Source of the DNA: Lycium barbarum
Taxonomy: Eukaryota; Streptophyta; Magnoliopsida; Solanales; Solanaceae
Length of the DNA: 64,000 bases
Direction of reading: 5' to 3'
Assembly: GCF_019175385.1 (NCBI RefSeq)
Contig: NC_083341.1
Coordinates: forward strand, 19,042,203-19,106,202
The notes beneath the pieces are model-generated. The model did not search any database. It was not told the DNA's origin and saw nothing but the letters and a program-made list of their open reading frames with translations. Below are positions 34,411-44,829 of the stretch, in pieces; within the stretch, counting starts at the first letter, position 1, and every line of letters begins with the position of its first letter. A program made the position numbers and the translations under genes.

Positions 34411-35664
34411 TTAGCAGTAGTATCTCTTCAAATGAGCCACATTCCAGTTATTGCGCAACCGTTGCCCGTCCATGGATTCCAGCTGATACGATCCTTTGCC
34501 CGTTACCTTGGTTATCTTGTACGGCCCTTCCCAGTTCGGACCCAGTTTTCCATCGCTAGGATTCTTGGTGTTCAAGGTAACTTTCCGAAGCACCAAGTCC
34601 CCAACTTGGAAATGTCGAAAATTGTCCCTCCGGTTGTAGTACCTTTCTATTCTCTGCTTCTGGGCTGCAATACGGACCAACACATTTTCGCGAAGTTCAT
34701 CGGTGAGATCGAATTTTACGGCCATGGCCTCCTCGTTTGACTCCTCGGTGGAGTACCTGAACCGGAGACTCGGTTCACCAACTTCTATGGGAATGAGGGC
34801 TTCGACCCCGTAGACCAACCAGAAAGGTGTTTCTCCCGTGCTTGATTTCGATGTGGTTCTGTAAGCCCATAATACCTCCGGTAGTACTTCCCTCCAGTGA
34901 TTCTTTGACGTTTCAAATATTTTCCTCAGATTTTGAATTATTATTTTATTCGTGGATTCCGCCTGTCCGTTCGCACACGGGTGATATGGAGTTGATACGA
35001 TTTTCTTGATTTTCAACCCTTCGAGGAAATCATTGACTTTGCCGCCAACGAACTGAGGACCATTATCACAAGTTATCTCGCTCGGGATGCCGAAACGACA
35101 AATAATGTGGTCCCATATGAAGTCAATAACTTCCTTCTCTCTAATTTTTTCAAAGGCCTACGCTTCAACCCATTTGGAGAAATAGTTAGTCATAAATAAA
35201 ATAAAACAGGCCTTACCTGGTGCCCATGGCAATGGACCAACAATATCCATTCCCCACTTCATGAAGGGCCAAGGTGACATCACCGAATGCAGCAACTCCC
35301 CAGGCTGATGAATTATCGGAGCATGTCTTTGACACCCGTCACATTTCCGAACAAAATTCTTCAAATCTTCCTCCATCCAGTTCCAGTAGTAACCGGCTCT
35401 GATAATTTTTCGGACCAAGGCTTCAGCACCGAAGTGATTGTCGCAGGTCCCCTCATGTACTTCTCTTATCACATACTCCGTTTCTCCGGGACCCAAACAC
35501 TTGGCCAGGGGTCCAAAGAAAGACCGTCGATACAATTGGTCGTCTACCATGCAGAAACGCACAACTTTTGTCCTTAGTGATCGTGATTCTTTTGGGTCAC
35601 TCGGGAGCTTTCCATCTCGCAAGTAGTCGATGTACTTGTTGTGCCAATCCCAAGTTAAACCCAT
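34411..35664 (-). pseudogene. Tat gypsy integrase
   Basis: The HHCC zinc-binding segment is seen as HEGTCDNHFGAEALVRK followed by CDGCQRH. The DDE core residues are all present: Asp in WGMDIVGPLP, Asp in TCDNGPQF and Glu in ANGQAESTNK. The C-terminal part GDLVLRKV ... LGPNWEGPYKI is the usual gypsy GPY/F module. A single in-frame TAG at 35158-35160 follows KWVEA and splits the gene; another stop, TAA, lies at about 35686 just upstream of the start of the open frame. Polyprotein processing by the element protease would normally release this domain. Confidence 0.93.
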
Positions 35665-35883
35665 TCTGTTTATTTCAGCATGTCCGTTTTATAACGCTGA
35701 ATTCAGCAAGTGCACCATAGACCCAGTGTTGATTTCTTCCCCTTCGACTGAAGATCCCAAATTGGCCAATGCATCGACTTCGTTGTTCTGCTCCCTGGGT
35801 ACATGCTGCATGGTCCATTCTTTAAACCGGTATAGTATCACTTGGATTTTTTCCGGATACCTTTGCATCCGTTTGTCCTTGAC

Positions 35884-36201
35884 CTAGAAGACGCCATTCA
35901 CCGAGTTAACGACTAAGAGAGAGTCGCACTTTGCTTCAATTATTTCGGCCCCCATACTCCGGGTTAATTCCAAACCTGCAATCATAGCCTCATACTCGGC
36001 TTCATTGTTAGTCAATTTAACAGTTCTAATGGATTGTCGAACGGCATTCCCGGCGGGGGTTCTAAGGACTATTCCTAGCCCGGAACCTTTGAGGTTCGAG
36101 GCCCCGTCCGTGTGTAGCGACCAAATACCCGAATCTTTCCCCGAGGTTAGCAGAAGTTCTTTCTCAACCTCAAGGACCATAGCTAGGGTGAAGTCCGCCA
36201 C
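35884..36201 (-). pseudogene. Archaeal-type (second) RNase H of the Tat element
   Basis: The three acidic catalytic positions are visible: HTDGAS, NEAEYEAMIAGLEL and CDSLLVVN. This second RNase H, downstream of the normal RT-RNase H, is a known feature of the Tat clade. It is shifted relative to the preceding domain by one missing T near 36200 (GATTTGTGG, where the two frames join) and ends at an in-frame TAG following NGVF. Homology continues beyond that stop to about 35690. Confidence 0.88.
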
Positions 36202-37142
36202 AAATCGGCCAAGATCTGGGACTTGATGGCCGTCCGAGGCTTGTATTCGATATCATATCCGCTAATCTCTACGGCCCATTTAGTTAGTCTACCCGATAAT
36301 TCCGGTTTATGCATGATGTTCTTTAGGGGGTAAGTAGTCACTACACATATCAAATGGCATTGAAAGTAAGGCTTGAGCTTTCTAGAAGCACTTACCAATA
36401 CCAATGCCAACTTTTCCAGGTGGGGATAACGGGTCTCCGCATCCCCTAAAGTTCTACTCACATAATATATAGGGAATTGTGTACCTGATTCTTCTCGGAC
36501 CAAAACACCACTTACCGCTACCTCGGATACGGCAAGGTAGAGAAAAAGCTGCTCGTCCGCTTTCGATGTGTGCAGTAGCGGCGGGCGGGACAAGTACCTT
36601 TTCAATTCTTGCAAAGCTCTTTGACACTCCGGTGTCTAAACGAAGTCATTCTTCTTCCTTAGTAAGGAGAAAAAGCGATCACTCTTATCCGAGGACCTCG
36701 ATATGAAACGACTCAGCGCCGCTATTCTTCCGGTGAGCCTCTGCACTCCTTTGACGTTATTTACCACCTCAATATCCTCAATGGCATTAATCTTATTCGG
36801 GTTGATTTCAATCCCCCGGTTTGACACCATGAAACCCAAAAATTTACCAGAACGGACACCGAAGGCACATTTTTCCGGGTTAAGCTTCATGTTGTACTTG
36901 CGGAGTACATCGAAGGTTTCCTGCAAATACTTTAAATGGTCCTCTGTTTCCAGGGACTTGACCACCATGGCTTCAATATAAACTTCTATTGTTTTTCCTA
37001 TTTGTTCTTCGAACATTGCATTAACTAGGCGTTGGTAAGTTGCACCGGCATTTTTTAATCCAAAAGGCATGACATTGTAACAGTAAGTCCCATACCGGGT
37101 AATAAAGGATGTTTTCTCTTGATCCTCCGGGTGCATCCGGAT
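36183..37142 (-). pseudogene. Tat gypsy reverse transcriptase C-terminal half and first RNase H
   Basis: The segment starts at IRMHPEDQEKTSFITRYG directly left of the inner insertion and continues with CYNVMPFGLKNAGATYQRLV. The catalytic motif that should read Y-x-D-D is YIEAM here, so both catalytic aspartates are lost. RNase H follows after an in-frame TAG at 36636-36638 (Trp position before TPECQRAL). The RNase H segment LYLAVSEVAVSGVL ... TRYPHLEKLALVL is the usual degenerate Tat version and ends at 36183 by frameshift. Confidence 0.92.
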
Positions 37143-37147
37143 TTGGT

Positions 37148-39810
37148 TGTTATACCCCATTTTAACCGGATTGAAGCGGAGTACAACATATTGGTGATTC
37201 CTATTTGTTTTATTTTTAGGAGTCGCCACCTAATTGATTTTAAGGTGAATTAGGGCACCTAATTACTAACTAAGGTAAAGCTAACTGAACCTCCGTTAAT
37301 AGTCTGCTTAATCAGTATGATTCTAGGTAAGGGTTCTATATTATCCTAAAGGGAAGGGGTTAGGCATCCTTTAGAATCCGTTAACTACGGTTATCTGGCC
37401 AATCTTAGGTTAATTAATTGAGGTTTAAATTTAAGAAAATAGCTTTGAGAAAAGAAAAAAAAAAAGAAAAAAAAATAACTTATATCTAACAAAGTTTAAA
37501 ATATTATTATATGAATGATGCACTCTATACGGTGAAAATAAGTACTTAATGTTCAGAGTGATAATCCTAAATGATAAAAGCTACCCCTTTCTAATCCTAT
37601 ATGAATCATAGGCTCTCCACCTAATTTTAAAACACACACAATCCAAAACGCAGACAAATCAGCAATCATAAAATGGATGAAAGAAAAAGAATGATAAGAA
37701 AAAAAAGAATAAAATGCTACAGGCGGCCTCTAACGAGTTTCGCCTGCCCGATGTGATCTAAGAATTGCGGCACGAGATGACTCTATGGATGGGTGTGCTG
37801 AGTCTCCTCTTGAGACTTTGTTTTGATAGAGTCCCAAATTAAGACTCCGTTTGCTCCGATGTGTACATGTAAAAGAAACGGGAAAAGAGATAAAGATTAG
37901 CATCCAACTGTGACAAAGCTATTATTGTTCTGAGAAAAGGTAACAGATTAATTAGTTCCTTCTTTACTTTAACCCAAGTATAGAAAACAACAAAACGAAG
38001 CTAAAAACACGAGCGACATTATTTTCAAAGCGAACCACATAGAAGAACCACAAGAAAGAGCTAACTAATACCAGTAACTGAGAAACAACCGTGATAAGAA
38101 ACTACCTATAACATGAACGCAAATAAACAGAAACAAGAATTTCGAAGCAAACCACATAGAAGAATAGCGAACAAAAGCTAACTAATGCCAACAACTAAAA
38201 AACAGTCGTGATAAGAAAACCTATAACATGAATGCAAATAAACAGAAACGAGAATTTCAAAGCAAACCACATAGAAGAACAGGATTGTAAAATGAAATGG
38301 AAGAAGGAAAATCACTTAAACAGATTCTGAAAGAAAAAGGGAAACTCATTAATTGGAAACACCACAGTGAGGGAAAGCTAAGGCGGAACCAAACTTGAAA
38401 TTAACAAAATATTCATAACTAATGGCTCTGTTCCATTGGCAAACAGCTAACATTTTAGTTACGTTTAGCATGGTACGACTATTCTTGGATCATGAACAAA
38501 ATTAGCTCAATGTTTAATCAAAATCCAGACCCAGAAAAGGTAACGTATTGGTTATGCTTAGTTCTATCTCCGTTAAAGATAACAAGTTGCTTAGTTTTAA
38601 CTAATTGCTCTTAACATTGACCTTCACCATATACTAAGGGAGAAAAACGCAAAGAGAACATAGTAAAAACTTCATATTTTCATACAGTAGCAAGGAAAAC
38701 TAATTTTTTTAGCTAGATAAAACAAACTTAAGCTAATCTTATACGACACAGACACATAGAGTTAAAAGTAGAAGAATTCTAAAATAAAGAAGGAAATTAC
38801 TGAAACTACTAATCTAATCTACTTCTAATAAAAGCTAATAAATCAACTAATCTCGAAACTAATATAACATCATAATCGGCAGAATCAAAATAGAAATGCT
38901 AAGATAATGAGAGAATTACCTTCTTCGGGTGCAGCGAAGTGAGGCGCGGGGTTTCCAATCTATCTCGAAGACTACGAAATCTGGGCTTGCGATACTCGGA
39001 TTCAAAACGACACCGATACAAACAGAAACAAAAAACAAAAAAAAACGACTCAGAATTTTGACTCGATATTCAGAAATAAAGCTACTATTAAGGATTAATA
39101 TATTTTAGGGAATTTTCGGGTTCAATGGCTTATTTTGAAGGATTTTGGCGACTGGAAAATTTCTCTTCAAGCGGTTGCCGGCTTTCTCCTCCAAAAACCC
39201 CCCCTTTCAAACGTTTCGAACACCCCTATTTATATGGTTTTCTTTGTGTTGTGTTGAAATAAAAGAAATACGCGTGGGGAACAGGGGGGATGGGGATGAC
39301 AGTGAGCGTGGGGGGACAAGGGGAGGTGGAAGAGACAGAGGCAACGTGGGAAGTGGAGGAGAGAAGAGAGAGAGACGAAGGAGGGAGAAAGGGGCTGGGG
39401 TGTGCGGCTGAAGCCAAGAATGAGCAAGGAACCCTAATGGTTCCTTGTTAAACGAAAAGGGCGGGTCGGGTCAAAAATTTGGACTGGGTTGGCTGAACAA
39501 ATTGGGCTGGTTAATTAAAATGTTGGCTGGTTCTGAAAATTGGTCCGAAAATAGTATGAGTTGATTGGGCTACTACATTTAAATAAAAGACCAATTTAAA
39601 TTACTTAATATAAAATGTGCAATTATTAATACTCGGGTAATAAATTATATGCCGTCATAATAGCAGTGCAATAATATTTGAAATTCAACAGTGAGTGAAT
39701 GCTGTTATTTAATTATGCGAAGATAAATGCGATGCGTGTGCGTAAGACAGTAAAAAATGCTGAAATGATAATTATGACAATACTAGTAATAATAATAAAA
39801 AATAGTAACA

Positions 39811-39847
<37 letters not shown>

Positions 39848-40022
39848 GTAATAATAATAATGGTAGTAATGACGGTAGTAAATGACAGGATAATGAAATG
39901 CCGGTATTAATAAAAGCTAATTATAGTAAAAATGCAGATAATTATTTTTAAAAGTTACCAAAATATTAGAAGCGAAAAATAGGTATTTTGGAGGAAAGGT
40001 GGGACAAAATTGGGTGTCAACA
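37148..40022 (-). mobile_element. 3' LTR of the inner Ogre-like element, 2.88 kb
   Basis: TGTTATACCCC ... GGGTGTCAACA ends. Nearly identical to 52513-55399; the differences are scattered transitions plus length changes in A-rich and (AAT)n tracts (about 39778-39860). An open frame at 39145-39411 has the same 88-residue translation in both LTRs but shows no domain; its sequence is a low-complexity Arg/Gly-rich stretch and is probably incidental. Confidence 0.95.
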
Positions 40023-40649
40023 ACTTGTCCCTCTTTGCCCGGTAATGATGAAAAGAGTTGTCGGGCAAAGACGTTGACTTAGTAGCCTATTTTGTCCCGG
40101 CTGAAGGATTATGGAGGCCTAAGGGTAAAGAAAATTACGGCCGAACTCTAGTCTTTGAATCGCCTACATATCTCGGGTTGCACGAGAATCAGGTCGTGTG
40201 TAGTTCTGGGAAGACTACGACACCTATGACTGGCAACTCACGATTTGATGCGAATCTTCGCAAAATATTGTCCCAGTGTCGAATTATGATGACACTGGGT
40301 ATTGTGATAGAACCCCGAAAATTGAGTGTGCTGGAACGCGAACGGGATATGTGGATTTGGAGTCGAGTGTTCGAGGTAGATCTTTGACCCTTGTCGGGAA
40401 GTCTGCTCATCATTCCCGACGTATTGCCCCTGTTCGCTGCCGAAGAAATAGTTCCACGTTGCGCTAAAGCTCCTGCGAAACTTTAAACTAGATAAAAATA
40501 GTCAGTAAAAATAAGTATTGGACTAAAGCGATGCAAGTGCGGTGCAAAGCGGCTGCGAGCGCACGCAGGGGCATTAAAAAATTAATAATAAAGCAAAGCA
40601 AACGCGGTGTGATGTCTTATGCAGAAATTTTTCAAAAGGCAGTGCGCAG

Positions 40650-40992
40650 CCCGTGCAACATATGAAAGCGATGCGAAGGGCGGTGCGCAGCCCATGCATT
40701 ATATGAAAGGCGGTGCACAGCCTTATGCTGCATGGGCTGCGCACTGAAATTTAAAAGGGCGGTGCATGGCCCAAGCAATATATGAAAGCGATGCAAAGGG
40801 CGGTGCGCAGCCCATGCATTATATGAAAGGCGGTGCACAGCCTTATGCTGAAATTTAAAAGGGTGGTGCATGGCCCAAGCAATATAGGAAAGCGATGCAA
40901 AGGGCGGTGCGAAGCCCATGCATCATATGAAAGGCGATGCACAGCCTTATGCAGAAATTTTAAAAGGGTGGTGCACAGCCCATGCAACATAT
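40650..40992 (-). repeat. Tandem array of GGCGGTGCRCAGCC units (inner element 3' region)
   Basis: About three copies of a roughly 115-130-bp composite unit containing GGCGGTGCGCAGCCCATGCA, then TATATGAAAGGCGGTGCACA, then GGCGGTGCATGGCCCAAGCA. A related set recurs at 42235-42427. Confidence 0.85.
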
Positions 40993-41302
40993 AAAGGGCG
41001 GATGAGCCTAAAATGTCCTATTGAAGGCGGACGAGCCTAAAATGTCCTATTGAAGGCGGACGAGCCTAAAGTGTCCTATTGAAGGCGGACGAGCCTAAAT
41101 GTCCTATTAAAGGCGGACGGGCCTAAATGTCCTATTAAAGGCGGACGGGCCTAAATGTCCTATTGAAGGCGGACGGGCCTAAAGTGTCCTATTGAAGGCG
41201 AACGAGCCTAAAGTGTCCTATTGAAGGCGGACGAGCCTAAATGTCCTATTAAAGGCGGACGGGCCTAAAATGTCCTATTAAAGGCGGACGGGCCTAAAAT
41301 GT
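40993..41302 (-). repeat. Minisatellite, 11 copies of a 28-29-bp unit
   Basis: The unit AAGGCGGACGAGCCTAAA followed by TGTCCTATTG repeats eleven times with an A/G alternation in GACGRGCC and a 1-bp length variation. It lies between gag and the 3' LTR, where Ogre elements usually carry tandem arrays. Confidence 0.95.
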
Positions 41303-41369
41303 GGTGCTTTTGCGAACAATGATGATGTGCCTTTGCAAGGCGTTTGAAAGTAATAATGTAATGCAGGTG

Positions 41370-41680
41370 CGGTTGCTTTTGCAGTGCGGGGCATTGCAGT
41401 GTGTGGTATTTAAAATAGTAGTGCATGCAGTGCGGGGAGTTTAAAGCAATAGTGCATATGCAGTGCGTGGTATTAAAAATAATAGTGCATGCAGTGCGGG
41501 GAATTTAAAGCAGCAGTGCGTGGTATTTAAAATTGTAGTGCATGCAGTGCGGGGAATTTAAAGCAACGGTGCATATGCAGTGCGTGGTATTAAAAATAAT
41601 AGTGCATGCAGTGCGGGGAATTTAAAGCAGCAGTGCGTGGTATTTAAAATAGTAGTGCATGCGCAGTGCATTTGAGAGCA
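41370..41680 (-). repeat. Tandem array of TAGTGCATGCAGTGCGGGG units
   Basis: The words GTGCATGCAGTGCGGGGA, ATTTAAAGCA and AGTGCGTGGTATTWAAAAT alternate in about five partial copies spaced roughly 55-65 bp apart. Confidence 0.85.
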
Positions 41681-41959
41681 TTTGAAAGCAATAATATTTG
41701 TGCGTCGACACGTTTGAAAAATCATTTGCAAGACTCAAGCATTAATTTATTGCGAATCTCGCAAATTATTGATACTCGAGAGGCATAATTGTTATAATAA
41801 AGATCAAACCGTTCGACGTGCAATCCTTGCAAGGCTACGAACATTATATATTTTGGCTTCTGCGACTTGGGAACCGTGAAACAAAGCGAGCGTCCTTTCT
41901 CCCAAGTCTTCTTTTTGCCTGATGACTCTGTTGGCCATATTCTCTTTCATGTTTCTCGA

Positions 41960-42135
41960 TGTCGCTTGCGATGATGCCCTTAAAAATCGTCTCAATTACT
42001 CGCATAAGAGGGTGTCGTTTTGCGATGATGCCCCTTAAAACTGTCCCAGTTTCTGGTATAGGAGGATATTGAGCTTTTGCGGTGATAACCTTAAAATTTG
42101 TCCCAGTTTCTGGTATAGGAGGATGTTGCTTTTGC
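41960..42135 (-). repeat. Two-copy repeat with TGTCCCAGTTTCTGGTATAGGAGGAT core
   Basis: CCCAGTTTCTGGTATAGGAG occurs at about 42043 and 42102, preceded each time by a GATGATGCCC- or GATAACC-like stretch; a third, diverged copy (GATGATGCCCTTAAAAATCG) starts near 41969. Confidence 0.85.
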
Positions 42136-42234
42136 GAATGACGAGACCGAGCCTGACATAGGCTGCCTATGTATCCCACTAAGGGAATCAGGTCAAGCGT
42201 AGTTCAAATTACAAAGCAGAATAAAATTGAGATA

Positions 42235-42596
42235 GAAGGCGGTGCTCGGTCTTATGCTAAAATTTCAAAGGGGCGGTGCTCAACCCATGCAACAAAGATA
42301 AAAGCGGTGCTCAGCCTTATGCAGAACATTAAGAGGGCGGTGCTAAGCCCATGCAACAGATAGAAAGGCGGTGCTCAGCCTTTTGCAGAAATTACAAAGG
42401 GGCGGTGCACAACCCATGCAACATATAAAAGGCGATCGAGCCCAAAATGTCCTATTAAAGGCGGAGTAGCCTAAAAATGTTCAATTAAAGGTGAACAAGC
42501 CTATATGTTCAATTAAAGGCGAACAAGCCTAAAATGTCCTATTAAAGGCGGACAAGCCTAAAATGTCCTATTAAAGGCGGACTAGCCTAAATGCAG
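42235..42596 (-). repeat. Second copy of the GGCGGTGC and AAGGCGGAC arrays
   Basis: About four GGCGGTGCTCAGCC-type copies (42237-42427), then six copies of the 28-30-bp unit AAGGCGRACRAGCCTAAAAT (42428-42596). This repeats, in the same order, the pair of arrays at 40650-41302 and so suggests a larger segmental duplication inside the element. Confidence 0.9.
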
Positions 42597-43291
42597 TGCT
42601 TGATTTATGATTACTAAAATTAGTGTGGAGCGAGGAGCTTTTGCGATGCTTTATTTGTATGCGGTGAGACGAGTTTGACGCAGTGCGTAATTTGCAGCAG
42701 CAAATATTCATAACGTAATGCCGAAGATTTGGGGATCTTCTACCCTGCCAAAATTTGCATCTAAAAAAGTTCCTGCACTCAAAGAAATTTGTAAGTTTCA
42801 AATTTAATTAGTATTAAGTTGACTTTTCCCTTTGCTCTATCTGAATCTTGCAATTGCCGACTTGATACTGTGTGATATCCTTCAAAAATAGCTAAAATAT
42901 GCCCCTGCGTTACTCAAAGAAAATTTGTTAGTGTAAAATAAAATGGTTGCCTTGCATTGAACACCAAAGCTTTGGCGTTGAATCTGCATTTCTTGAGGTG
43001 ATGTCATTGCAACAATCTGGTGACGCTAATACATTGCTCGAGATTTCGATTCATGCTTTTGTCGAATAATGATAGGTCATTTGCAAAGCTGCCTCAGTGT
43101 TGCTTCGTGGAAAAAATGGAATTTTCCACTATATTAAGACCGTGTCCAAGAATGGACTGCCTACTTATCCCGAAGGAATCAGGTCAAAAGTAGTTCATAT
43201 TACAAAGCTTTAGCAAAAATTACAAGAAAGAAAGCTGATTACGAGGCAAGTGGGTGGAGAATGCTAGTGATGGTAGATCCTTTCAATCATC
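42597..43291. other. Non-coding 3' region of the inner element, next to gag
   Basis: No reading frame with a domain. It contains a module TGCCTACTTATCCCGAAGG then GAATCAGGTC...GTAGTTCA at about 43158-43200, which also occurs at about 42158 and, diverged, at about 40158. Confidence 0.6.
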
Positions 43292-44826
43292 TTACTTAGT
43301 TCCACGCTTCCTTTTCAAATGTCTCGGTGCCAATTTTGATGGATCACCGGTAACAATAATTGCATTTGCAACTGGAGGGTCATCATTGTCGCACAATTTA
43401 TTTTGTTGCACGCTTATCTTATCCTTTTCGATCATGTTTTGAATCTTATGCTTAAGTGCTGGGCAGTTTTCTGTGTCATGACCTGGAACATTAGAGTGGT
43501 AAGCACAACTCTTGGACCAATCAAAATCTGGCGGTAGGCTTTTAGGGATCCATCCTTTCTTTGGCTTCAGGAGTCCCTTGACTTTTATTCTCTCAAATAT
43601 GGTGGTTAATGACTCTTCAAGAGGAGTAAAAGTGCGGAATTTTACGTGCTCTGACTGTCGTAAGCTAGACTGTGCTTGATCGGGTTGATATTGGAAGCCT
43701 CGTTGGTGAATAGCGAAACTTGATAGTTCTGTCGTGATTGCGGCTGATATGTAGACCTGACAGCTGAGTCGGTTTCTCTCTTTTTGCCTTGCAAGTTGTT
43801 GAAGATTTCAGCTTGAAAAGTTGCTTGTACTGATGAAGGGTCAATGATTCTTCCTGCTCGAACGCCCGCTTCTACTTGCTTTCCAACTTGAATTAGATCA
43901 GAAAATTCACGTAACCGCGCACATAACAACTTTTCATAATATATGCCCTTTTGTATTTGGATGAAAGTTGAAATCAACTCATTCTCGGGCAATGGAGGGC
44001 GTATTTTTGAAGCTTCCAATCTCCATCGGATGGCGTATTCCTGAAAAGACTCATGTGGCATTCTTTCTACCTCAAGCATATCATAAACATTTGGACTAAC
44101 CCCGATGTTAAACTTGAATTATTCTACAAAGTCGCGGGCCATGTCCTCCCACGTGTACCATTTGCGAAAGTCTTGTTCTGTGTACCAATCTAATGCCAAC
44201 CCTGATAGGATCTGAATGAACAATTTCATTCGTATGGCTTCATTTTGTCCAATTCCCATTAATCTGCTACAATAGTCCTTCAAGTGCGTAACAGGATTTC
44301 CTCTGCCATTGAAAGTGTTGAATTTTGGCACTTTGACTCCCGGCGGCAACTCAACATTTGGAAGCATGCACAAGCTTTCATATCTTAAACTTTGGACATT
44401 TCTTGCCCGCATCTCTTCTTCGACAATTCTCCTTAAATTGTGAAGCTCTCTATCCGAGTCATCCCAATTGATTGCATTCGTTTCATTTCTCAATCTCTTG
44501 TATTGGCATACCGCTAGCTGATTTTGCTGGTTTTCTGTGAAGGGTGTTGCAAGTGCAGGCTTTTGGACATTAGGTATCAACGTGACTTGCAAAGCTTCTG
44601 GTTTAGTAGAGAATCTTGGTGGTATATATGTAGGAGCTGGGTGGGGAGAAATAGTGAAAGAAATATTTTGGGTCGAGCTGGAAGCTGAACTTGTGTTAGG
44701 AAGAAGGCTGAAGGTATTTCCCAAATTGACCAACACGCTTCTTTGTACTACATTCTCCTCACTATCCTCATTTTGCGCTTGCATCAATCCCACACCGATA
44801 TTGAATGATTCATATCTTTTTGCCAT
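43292..44826 (-). pseudogene. Gag of the inner Ogre-like element
   Basis: The frame runs from MAKRYESFNIG at 44826. The capsid-type domain is clear: LPPGVKVPKFNTFNGRGNP, YCSRLMG and LSGLALDWYTEQDFRKWYTW. A zinc-knuckle variant C-x2-H-x4-H-x4-C (CAYHSNVPGHDTENC) lies at about 43455-43505. The protein ends at KRKRGTK with TAA at 43292-43294. It would form the virus-like particle and package the element RNA. Two lesions: an in-frame TAA at 44119-44121 after DFVE, and a frameshift near 43650-43665 just before the zinc-knuckle part. No protease or RT follows, which is unusual for this family, where gag normally continues into protease. Confidence 0.88.
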
Positions 44827-44829
44827 TGT

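Noticed and set aside
39145..39411. 88-residue frame present identically at 39145 and 54528
   Set aside because: The identity comes from the two sister LTRs being recent copies; the sequence is low-complexity Arg/Gly-rich without a domain.
40993..41302. Regular 28-29-bp repeats resembling a CRISPR array
   Set aside because: The repeats are directly adjacent with no unique spacers, and they lie inside a plant LTR retrotransposon; it is a minisatellite.
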